From Acidobacteriota bacterium (lineage in GTDB: Bacteria > Acidobacteriota > UBA6911), in contig JAHFUH010000358.1 of assembly GCA_023265215.1 (NCBI GenBank), forward strand, positions 1 to 5,899: a DNA stretch of 5,899 nt, read 5' to 3'. The number at the start of each line of letters is the position of its first letter. Position 1 is the first letter of the stretch. The position numbers and the translations under genes are program-made. Shown here piece by piece: positions 1 to 5,812 of this stretch. The notes beneath the pieces are model-generated. The model was not told the DNA's origin, did not search any database, and worked only from the letters and a program-made list of their open reading frames with translations.

Positions 1-691
1 CGATGCTGTTCTCATCTATCCTCACAACTTCGCCCGGCTCCACGTCGCGGATATATTCCGCGTTGATCAGGTCCAAAGCACAGGTTTCCGATGCAACGAC
101 GAAGGAATCGTTGAGGCGGCCGATGCACAGAGGGCGGAATCCGTGAGGGTCCCTTGCCGCCAGCAAATATTCCGGCGTCATTAAGACCAGGGAAAACGCT
201 CCCTGCACAATGCGGAGGGCTTCCACAAATGCCTCCTGCAATGTTCGGCGCCGGGAACGGGAGATCAAGTGCAGAATGACTTCGCTGTCGCTGGTGGAAT
301 GAAAAATGGCGCCATCCCGCTCCAAATCGTGTCTCAGGTGCAACGCATTGGTCAGGTTGCCGTTGTGCGCCAGCGCTATCTGCCCCCTCCAACAGTCCAC
401 CAGAATTGGCTGCGCGTTCCATGCTGCCGATTCGCCCGCGGTTGAGTAACGTACGTGCCCCAGCGCCGAATCGCCCCGGAGGTGCTCTAAACGCGATTCG
501 CTGAAAAGGTCCGCCACGTAACCCATTCCCTTTTCAACATATAGTTTTTTCCCGTCGGAACTTGCAATGCCCGCTGATTCCTGTCCGCGGTGCTGAAGCG
601 CATAAAGCCCCAAATATGCCATGCGTGCGGCTTCGGGGTGAGAAACTATTCCAAAAATGCCGCACTCTTCTTTAAGCTTCCACGGTAACAT
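1..691 (-). CDS. purF: Amidophosphoribosyltransferase, N-terminal part (runs off left edge)
   Basis: The enzyme transfers ammonia from glutamine to PRPP to make 5-phosphoribosylamine, the first committed step of purine synthesis in the cytoplasm. Reading leftward from the ATG at 691 gives 230 uninterrupted codons that leave the window, so only the glutaminase half is present and the PRPP-binding half lies outside. Visible motifs of the class II (Ntn) glutaminase are EECGIFGI with the nucleophile Cys10, LQHRGQESAGIA at 32-43, HVRYSTAG at 79-86, HNGNLTN at 109-115 and STSDSEV at 132-138. Cys10 follows a 9-residue leader, so this is the Bacillus-type PurF whose propeptide is removed to expose the cysteine, unlike E. 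coli PurF where Cys follows Met1. The start is supported by an AGAGGA ribosome-binding site at 705-700, 8 bases upstream. The gene diverges from the lsrF-like gene. Family assignment is very sure. Whether it carries the Fe-S cluster of the Bacillus enzyme cannot be seen. Confidence 0.96.
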   Translation of the reverse strand, partial: MLPWKLKEECGIFGIVSHPEAARMAYLGLYALQHRGQESAGIASSDGKKLYVEKGMGYVADLFSESRLEHLRGDSALGHVRYSTAGESAAWNAQPILVDCWRGQIALAHNGNLTNALHLRHDLERDGAIFHSTSDSEVILHLISRSRRRTLQEAFVEALRIVQGAFSLVLMTPEYLLAARDPHGFRPLCIGRLNDSFVVASETCALDLINAEYIRDVEPGEVVRIDENSI

Positions 692-761
692 TCGGATAAT
701 CCTCTAAAATCAAATCCTCACTATCCAACCTTAATGGCTGGTATTTCACTCAAAGCATCAA

Positions 762-777
762 TATGTAATTATACATA
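762..777 (-). promoter_or_regulatory. Putative purF -10 element within a 6+6 bp palindrome
   Basis: On the - strand a perfect TATAAT hexamer occupies 773-768, about 77 bases upstream of the purF ATG. That would give a leader of roughly 65-70 bases. No good -35 match sits at the usual distance; the closest is CAGTCA, with a spacer near 19. The hexamer lies inside arms TATGTA (762-767) and TACATA (772-777) separated by ATTA, a dyad that could be an operator overlapping the promoter. The hexamer and the dyad are directly visible. Promoter and operator function are inferred. Confidence 0.45.
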
Positions 778-806
778 ACCCTTCCGTGAGACTGACTGAA
801 AACTAT

Positions 807-835
807 TTGAAAGAAATTGTTGAACTCTCTATCTT
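807..835 (+). promoter_or_regulatory. Putative sigma-70-type promoter for the lsrF-like operon
   Basis: TTGAAA at 807-812 (5 of 6 to the TTGACA consensus) is followed after exactly 17 bases by TATCTT at 830-835 (4 of 6 to TATAAT). Transcription would start near 842 and leave a leader of about 135 bases before the ATG at 976. An alternative, TTGTCA at 844-849 with a poor CATATG or ATATGG -10, is weaker. This is motif matching only. It is the best rightward candidate in the 284-base divergent region. Confidence 0.35.
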
Positions 836-885
836 TCATTTCGTTGTCAGCGAACGTTGATATACCATATGGAATTGATTTAGGA

Positions 886-923
886 CCGAAGGGGTTCGGA
901 GGGCAAATCTCCAGATCCTTCGG
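886..923 (+). promoter_or_regulatory. Possible structured leader with two competing hairpins
   Basis: CCGAA (886-890) can pair with TTCGG (895-899) across a GGGG loop. Alternatively the longer CCGAAGG (886-892) can pair with CCTTCGG (917-923). The two pairings share the same left arm and exclude each other. TCCTT at 916-920, partly inside the second right arm, is also complementary to AAGGA (964-968) in the ribosome-binding site of the next gene. There is no T-run after either stem, so any control would be translational rather than by termination. The complementarity is visible; a regulatory role is speculative. Confidence 0.2.
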
Positions 924-975
924 CGCGCGTCCCGCTGTTTTGGGAATCAAAAATAAAGCCAGAAAGGAATAAAAT

Positions 976-1875
976 ATGCCGGAGACGGATGATTCTTCAA
1001 ATGAAATCAAGGAATTCTGTTTGGACATCCCTGCAAAAAATTCTCCATTCTTCCTAAAAGGTTCGAATGCGCTTGATTGGGGAATGCAGAATCGCCTGGC
1101 TAGAATTTTCAGTCCATCATCCGGCCGGACCGTAATGCTTGCAATAGATCACGGATATTTCCAGGGACCGACTTCGGGACTGGAGCGCGTGGATGTCAAC
1201 ATCGTTCCTCTGGCGCCCTACGCCGACGCGCTCATGCTGACACGCGGCATTCTGCGTACGACAATCCCCCCATCCACCCCTGGAGGAATTGTACTGCGAG
1301 CCAGCGGCGGGCCCAGCATTTTGAAGGAGCTTTCGAACGAGCAGATTGCTGTCGACATCGAGGATGCCGTCCGTCTGAATGTGGCCGCAATGGCGGTTCA
1401 GGTTTTCATAGGCGGAGAATACGAGACTCAATCGGTGCATAACATGACGCGCCTTGTGGATCTCGGAAATCGTCATGGGATTCCAATTCTCGGCGTTACG
1501 GCTGTGGGGAAAAACATGACGAGGGACGCCCGGTATTTCAGGCTTGCCTGCAGGATTTGCGCTGAACTGGGAGCGCACCTGGTCAAGACCTATTACATCC
1601 CGGAAGGATTTGAAACAGTGACCGCCTCATGCCCGGTGCCGGTAGTGATGGCCGGCGGCAAAAAACTTCCGGAACTGGAAGCACTCCGAATGGCCTACAG
1701 GGCTGTCTCCGAAGGAGCTGCCGGCGTGGACATGGGACGAAACATCTTTCAGTCGAACGCTCCGGCCGCTATGATTCAGGCCGTGCGAAAGGTTGTGCAC
1801 GAGCAGGCGACACCTGAGGAAGCCTTCGACCTTTTTCAAAGTCTGAAAGCGGAAACTGAAGCGCTGGCTAAGTGA
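976..1875 (+). CDS. lsrF: LsrF-type 3-hydroxy-5-phosphonooxypentane-2,4-dione thiolase
   Basis: The 299-residue protein belongs to the DeoC/FbaB (class I, TIM-barrel) aldolase family and follows E. coli LsrF (about 291 residues) closely along its length: LKGSNALDWGMQ (27-38), MLAIDHGYFQGPTSGLERVD (54-73), LTRGILR (88-94), VLRASGG (106-112), IKTYY-like VKTYYIPEGFE (203-213), MAGGKKLPE (225-233) and GVDMGRNIFQS (250-260). Lys204 in VKTYY matches the Schiff-base lysine K203 of E. coli LsrF. The known reaction moves an acetyl group from phospho-HPD to CoA, giving DHAP and acetyl-CoA, the last step of AI-2 breakdown. AGAAAGGA at 961-968 supports the ATG at 976. No lsrK, lsrG, lsrR or transporter gene is in the window, and the partner downstream is a sugar-phosphate aldolase/dehydrogenase, so the physiological substrate may come from another pathway. 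Family membership is very sure; an AI-2 role is not supported by the context. Confidence 0.9.
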   Translation: MPETDDSSNEIKEFCLDIPAKNSPFFLKGSNALDWGMQNRLARIFSPSSGRTVMLAIDHGYFQGPTSGLERVDVNIVPLAPYADALMLTRGILRTTIPPSTPGGIVLRASGGPSILKELSNEQIAVDIEDAVRLNVAAMAVQVFIGGEYETQSVHNMTRLVDLGNRHGIPILGVTAVGKNMTRDARYFRLACRICAELGAHLVKTYYIPEGFETVTASCPVPVVMAGGKKLPELEALRMAYRAVSEGAAGVDMGRNIFQSNAPAAMIQAVRKVVHEQATPEEAFDLFQSLKAETEALAK

Positions 1876-1917
1876 CAGTCTAATAATCAATCTTTTGACT
1901 CATACTCAGGATCGGAT

Positions 1918-4026
1918 ATGGAAAACCGCTGGTCGGATGCCAAAGCGGCCGAATTCATCGAAAGATATGGAACTCAATGGGGCGACGATCTGGCGATCTG
2001 CACTTATAGCGCATCTCTGCTCGGAGCTGAAGACGGGCTTGTGCTGCATGGCGGAGGCAACTCATCCGTTAAAACTGAATGGCTTGATCTGTTTGGAAAA
2101 AAGCTACGTGCCATTTATGTCAAAGCTTCCGGATATAACATGGCCTCGATTGAACCTCGTGGTTTTTCCGGACTCGATTTGGATTATTTGCGAAAGCTGC
2201 GCGCCCTTCCGGAGCTTTCCGACCAGGAGATGGTCAATCAATTCCGAACCCACTTTCTGGACGCATCCGCGGCGAATCCATCCATAGAAACTCTGGTCCA
2301 CGCGTTTATCCCGAAGAAATTTGTCGATCACACGCATCCCGACGCCATTCTGGCGCTGACAAATCAGATTGAAGGCGAAAGACTGTTAAGAGAAGCCCTG
2401 GGAAAAAATGTTGCAGTTCTTGAATATTTTCCGCCGGGCTTCGAGCTGGCCAAGGAAGTGGCCGCCAGATTTGAGAAAACGCCGGCCGCCGACGCAATTA
2501 TCCTGATGCGGCACGGGCTGGTGACCTGGGGTGAAACTGCTCGGGAATCTTATGAGAAAACTGTTGAACTGGCTGGTAAGGCGGAGAAATACCTGGCGCA
2601 AAGTGCGCGCAAGCCTCTTATTGCAGGGGTTTCCACACCGCTGGAATCAGCCGAGCGGAGACTCACCCAGGTAGCGCCGATCATTCGAGGCCTGTTGGCG
2701 CAGGCGTCTGGAAATCCGGATCGCCCATGGGCACGATCGATCCTTTCCCCACTGATCAACAGAAAAGTACTGGATTTTCTGGATTCCGACGGGAGCCGGG
2801 AAATAGCTTTGACTCCTCCTCTGACTTCAGACCATTTGATCCGGACAAAACCGTTTTACCTCTGGATTGATGCACCGGAATTTGAAAACCTCGATGCAGT
2901 TCGCTCCCACTTTTCCAAAGCCATACAGGATTATGCTTCCACATACGACTCCTATGTGGCGAGGCATATAGATCTCATACCGGAAGGCGTGGAACGGATG
3001 GATTCTCTTCCCCGGGTGATCCTTGTTCCTGGATTAGGAGCGATCTGCACAGGCTGCAGCTCCGCCGCCGCGGAAATTGCCCGGGATATCGCGGAGCATA
3101 CTCTCTCGGTAAAAGCTCAAATCGCTGCGATGGGAACCTATTCCGGCCTGACGGAACGAGACCTGTTTCACATGGAGTACAGGAGTCTTCAGCATAGGAA
3201 ATTGCAAAATGACAAATCACTGTCGCTGGCCGGCCAGGTAGCCCTCGTGACCGGAGCCGCAGGGGCGATCGGTTCGGGAATCGCCCAGGAGCTTCTTGAA
3301 CAAGGATGCCATGTAGCCGCCACCGATCTGGAAAGCGATCCCCTTCACGAACTCGTCCAAGAGCTGAGGCAGCGTTTTGGGCCGCGGGTGATCGGCGTTC
3401 CTTTGGATATCACCGATCCCAAATCGGCTGCCGATGGATTCGGTTCCATAATCCGGACTTGGGGTGGCGTCGACCTGGTCGTTCTGAATGCCGGGGTGGC
3501 TCACGTTGCATCGCTTCCGGAAATCAACCTGAAGACCTTTCAAAAGCTGGAACAAATCAATATCGAGGGCGTTCTCATTATGCTCTCCGAGTGCGCCCGC
3601 CATTTCAAGCTGCAGGGCACCGGCGGAGACATCGTAATGATTTCGACCAAGAATGTGTTTGCCCCGGGCGCCAAGTTTGGCGGCTATAGCGCGACAAAAG
3701 CCGCCGGCCATCAACTGGCTCGCATCGCCAGCCAGGAATTTGCCGACATGGATGTTCGCGTCAACATGGTGGCGCCCGACGCCGTATTTTCGCATGGGGC
3801 GCGAAAGTCCGGCTTATGGTCCCAAATCGGCCCTGACAGAATGAACGCCAGAGGGCTGAGCCCCGAAGGATTGGAAGAATATTACCGGAACCGGAATCTG
3901 CTCAAGGCAAAAATCACGGCGCAGCACGTGGCGAAAGCTGTTCTGTTCTTCGCAACGCGCCAGACGCCCACTACGGGCGCGACAATTCCGGTGGACGGCG
4001 GATTGCCCGACGCCACCCCGAGGTAG
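1918..4026 (+). CDS. Bifunctional class II sugar-phosphate aldolase / short-chain dehydrogenase (YuxG/RhaEW type)
   Basis: This 702-residue fusion has two catalytic domains. Residues 1 to about 430 form a zinc class II aldolase of the rhamnulose/fuculose-phosphate type: phosphate-binding HGGGNSS (44-50), likely catalytic Glu124, HTH (138-140) and RHG with His199 as zinc ligands. Residues about 435-702 form an NAD(P)-dependent SDR: TGAAGAIG (445-452), a likely cofactor-selecting Asp470, NAG (524-526), YSATK (Tyr590, Lys594) and a C-terminal VDGG (692-695). Characterised relatives such as Bacillus RhaEW/YuxG split L-rhamnulose 1-phosphate into DHAP and L-lactaldehyde and oxidise the aldehyde to lactate. 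The start is the first in-frame ATG after the lsrF stop, with a weak AGG at 1908-1910. The 42-base gap suggests co-transcription with lsrF. Oddities: Thr577 occupies the place 13 residues before Tyr590 where SDRs usually have Ser, with Ser576 beside it. No rhamnose kinase or isomerase gene is nearby, so the substrate is open. Domain calls are sure; specificity is not. Confidence 0.92.
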   Translation: MENRWSDAKAAEFIERYGTQWGDDLAICTYSASLLGAEDGLVLHGGGNSSVKTEWLDLFGKKLRAIYVKASGYNMASIEPRGFSGLDLDYLRKLRALPELSDQEMVNQFRTHFLDASAANPSIETLVHAFIPKKFVDHTHPDAILALTNQIEGERLLREALGKNVAVLEYFPPGFELAKEVAARFEKTPAADAIILMRHGLVTWGETARESYEKTVELAGKAEKYLAQSARKPLIAGVSTPLESAERRLTQVAPIIRGLLAQASGNPDRPWARSILSPLINRKVLDFLDSDGSREIALTPPLTSDHLIRTKPFYLWIDAPEFENLDAVRSHFSKAIQDYASTYDSYVARHIDLIPEGVERMDSLPRVILVPGLGAICTGCSSAAAEIARDIAEHTLSVKAQIAAMGTYSGLTERDLFHMEYRSLQHRKLQNDKSLSLAGQVALVTGAAGAIGSGIAQELLEQGCHVAATDLESDPLHELVQELRQRFGPRVIGVPLDITDPKSAADGFGSIIRTWGGVDLVVLNAGVAHVASLPEINLKTFQKLEQINIEGVLIMLSECARHFKLQGTGGDIVMISTKNVFAPGAKFGGYSATKAAGHQLARIASQEFADMDVRVNMVAPDAVFSHGARKSGLWSQIGPDRMNARGLSPEGLEEYYRNRNLLKAKITAQHVAKAVLFFATRQTPTTGATIPVDGGLPDATPR

Positions 4027-4033
4027 CCGCACA

Positions 4034-4090
4034 GCATTCAGGCGTCAGCACTCAGCCGTATGTAATTGCTGAGTGCTGACGCCTGAATGC
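4034..4090. repeat. Perfect 23-bp inverted repeat built from CTGANNN heptads
   Basis: Arms 4034-4056 and 4068-4090 are exact reverse complements with no mismatch, separated by the 11-base AT-rich loop CGTATGTAATT. The right arm has CTGA at 4069, 4076 and 4083, that is, three 7-base units of the form CTGANNN preceded by a G; the left arm carries the same as NNNTCAG. No T-run follows the stem on either strand, so it is not a standard intrinsic terminator, although such a strong stem may still slow polymerase or stabilise the 3' end of the aldolase/dehydrogenase message. It occupies nearly all of the gap before ruvA. The structure resembles REP/MITE-like dispersed palindromes, but with one copy visible that is inference. 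Confidence 0.75.
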
Positions 4091-4105
4091 CGTACGCCAA
4101 AAAAT

Positions 4106-4711
4106 ATGATTGGACATTTGCGAGGCCAGCTTCTTGTAAAAAAACCGAATGCGGTGATTCTCGACGTGCACGGAGTCGGTTATGAGGTTCACATCCCTCT
4201 GACAAGCTTCTATGAGCTTCCCAGCGAAGGAAGCGAAGTGGCGCTGAAGATTCACACACACGTGCGCGAAGACGCACTTACTTTATTCGGTTTCCATTCC
4301 CAGCGTGAAAAGGATTTTTTTCTCAAGTTGGTTTCAATCAGCGGAATAGGGCCCAAGCTTGCGATTTCAATTCTGTCCGGAGCGCAAGTGGAGGAACTGG
4401 CCCAGGCAATCGCCGATGGAAACCTGGCGCGCCTCACAGCAGTTCCTGGAGTGGGCCGCAAGACCGCCGAAAGACTTGTGCTCGAGTTAAAAAGCCAAGT
4501 GGCGCCTTTTCTTGTTTCGGACCAGGTGGAATCAGCACGGGATGTCGCCAAGCCCAGCGCGCTGGAGGAGGATATCCTTTCAGCCCTAGTCAATCTGGGC
4601 TATCCTAGGAACTCGGCGGAGAAAGCACTCTCGACGGTCCTTCGCTCGGCGGAATGCGAGCGAACCTTTGAAGAAGTTTTGCGCAGCACTTTGAAACGAC
4701 TAGCCGGTTAG
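4106..4711 (+). CDS. ruvA: Holliday junction branch migration complex subunit RuvA
   Basis: RuvA binds four-way DNA junctions as a tetramer and loads the RuvB motor for branch migration during recombination and repair. From the ATG at 4106 the protein is 201 residues, close to the 203 of E. coli, and begins MIGHLRG as the family does. Domain I (about 1-63, OB fold) includes GVGYEVHIP (23-31) and the acidic pin Glu55-Asp56 in VREDA, matching E. coli. Domain II carries two helix-hairpin-helix motifs, SGIGPKLA (79-86) and PGVGRKTA (114-121). Domain III (about 150-201), which contacts RuvB, has the expected LVNLGYPRNSAEKAL pattern. An upstream in-frame GTG at 4073 would add 11 residues but lies inside the hairpin arm and is not conserved in the family, so it was rejected. 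No Shine-Dalgarno-like motif is seen between the hairpin and the ATG. ruvB follows after 18 bases. ruvC, often just upstream, is absent here. Confidence 0.96.
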   Translation: MIGHLRGQLLVKKPNAVILDVHGVGYEVHIPLTSFYELPSEGSEVALKIHTHVREDALTLFGFHSQREKDFFLKLVSISGIGPKLAISILSGAQVEELAQAIADGNLARLTAVPGVGRKTAERLVLELKSQVAPFLVSDQVESARDVAKPSALEEDILSALVNLGYPRNSAEKALSTVLRSAECERTFEEVLRSTLKRLAG

Positions 4712-4729
4712 CAGGTCAACAATTCAGGC

Positions 4730-5761
4730 ATGACAAAAAGTCAATTCACCCACGCACTTCTGAACCCGGTCCCCCAGTCTGAGGAAAAATCATTCGAACA
4801 AACCCTGCGTCCGCAGACTCTGCGGCAGTATATCGGGCAACAGAAGGTCAAAGACAATATCGACATCAGCATCCGTGCAGCTCTAAAGCGACAGGAGCAT
4901 CTCGATCACGTTCTCCTGTACGGCCCTCCGGGATTGGGGAAAACAACTCTGGCGAGCATTATTGCCAACGAAATGAATGTCAGCATCCGCACGACCAGCG
5001 GGCCCGTAATAGAGAAACGGGGGGATTTGGCTGCCATCCTGACCAATCTTAAGCCGAACGACATTTTGTTCATCGATGAGATTCACCGGCTGCACCCGTC
5101 CATAGAGGAAATTCTCTATCCTGCCATGGAGGATTTTTACATCGACATTATCATCGGAGAGGGACCCGGAGCACGAAGCATCAAAATGCCGCTGCCGAAA
5201 TTCACTCTTGTGGGCGCCACGACCCGGGCGGGACTTCTCACGGCCCCTCTGCGCGGCCGCTTTGGAATTATTCACCGGCTTGAATTCTATACCCATGAAG
5301 ATTTGAAAATCATCGTCCGCCAATCCGCTCTGACCCTGGGCGTGGACATCAACGAGGAAGGCGCACTCGAGATCGCGTCCCGCAGCCGCGGGACGCCGCG
5401 AATCGCGAACCGGCTGCTCCGGCGCGTTCGCGACTATGCGGAGGTGAAGGTGGACGGTCGCATCAACCGTTCCGTTGCGATCGATGCCCTGGAGATGATG
5501 GATGTCGACACCTATGGTTTCGATGAAATCGACCGCAAGCTTATGCTCACCATCCTGGAAAAATATAATGGCGGCCCGGTGGGAGTCGGCTCTCTCTCGG
5601 CAGCTATCAACGAAGATGCAGACGCCATTGAAGACATTTACGAGCCTTACCTTATTCAGATAGGATTCCTCGACAGAACTCCGCGCGGCAGAATGGCAAC
5701 ACGGAAGGCCTTCGAGCACTTCCGTATCGAGCTTCCCAGCAGTCAGAAAAATCTGTTTTAA
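4730..5761 (+). CDS. ruvB: Holliday junction branch migration ATPase RuvB
   Basis: RuvB is the AAA+ hexameric motor that pulls DNA through RuvA-bound junctions. The 343-residue length is typical. Seen in order: LRPQTLRQYIGQ (26-37), Walker A GPPGLGKT (65-72), Walker B DEIH (116-119), the RuvA-contacting hairpin region IIGEGPGARSI (141-151), sensor 1 GATTRAG (162-168), the arginine-finger segment PLRGRFG (173-179), sensor 2 GTPRIANR (221-228), and the C-terminal winged-helix DNA-binding domain with GPVGVGSLS (282-290) and RTPRGR (316-321). The usual segment is PLRDRFG; here Gly176 replaces Asp, while both arginines are kept. It lies 18 bases after ruvA and is almost certainly co-transcribed. 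An AGGTC at 4713-4717 is the only plausible ribosome-binding site and is a little far from the ATG. All catalytic motifs are intact, so the protein should be active. Confidence 0.97.
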   Translation: MTKSQFTHALLNPVPQSEEKSFEQTLRPQTLRQYIGQQKVKDNIDISIRAALKRQEHLDHVLLYGPPGLGKTTLASIIANEMNVSIRTTSGPVIEKRGDLAAILTNLKPNDILFIDEIHRLHPSIEEILYPAMEDFYIDIIIGEGPGARSIKMPLPKFTLVGATTRAGLLTAPLRGRFGIIHRLEFYTHEDLKIIVRQSALTLGVDINEEGALEIASRSRGTPRIANRLLRRVRDYAEVKVDGRINRSVAIDALEMMDVDTYGFDEIDRKLMLTILEKYNGGPVGVGSLSAAINEDADAIEDIYEPYLIQIGFLDRTPRGRMATRKAFEHFRIELPSSQKNLF

Positions 5762-5812
5762 ATAGCGTTTCCAGTTCCAGTGGGTGCAAACGGAAGTGGG
5801 ACTCAAAACCTA

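Noticed and set aside
12..422. 136-codon - strand frame inside the purF region
   Set aside because: It is an out-of-frame reading of purF; the correct frame from 691 carries all the glutaminase motifs through the same bases.
750..1028. 92-codon open frame on the - strand across the divergent control region
   Set aside because: It overlaps the well-supported start of the lsrF-like gene and its ribosome-binding site, and its translation resembles no protein family.
976..1875. Reading the LsrF-like protein as a class I fructose-bisphosphate aldolase (DhnA type) or archaeal-type ADH synthase
   Set aside because: These are related barrels, but the similarity to E. coli LsrF runs through the N-terminal LKG.ALDWGMQ segment and the GVDMGRNIFQS end, which favours LsrF.
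3217..3795. 192-codon open frame on the - strand opposite the dehydrogenase domain
   Set aside because: It is the complement of an intact SDR domain, with no ribosome-binding site or domain signal.
4059..4067. TATGTAATT in the hairpin loop also occurs at 762-770 beside the purF promoter
   Set aside because: A shared 9-base AT-rich word within about 6 kb is readily explained by chance and nothing around it is shared.
4073..4105. Longer ruvA reading frame from a GTG at 4073
   Set aside because: The extra 11 residues are encoded by the hairpin arm and its flank, while the family-typical MIGHLRG start is at 4106 and gives the normal length.
4034..4105. Hairpin as a rho-independent terminator of the aldolase/dehydrogenase gene
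   Set aside because: No T-run follows the stem on either strand; the + strand continues with an A-run.
4883..5806. 307-codon open frame on the - strand opposite ruvB
   Set aside because: It is antisense to a gene with every RuvB motif intact. Long antisense frames are common in GC-rich codon usage, and the translation shows no recognisable domain.
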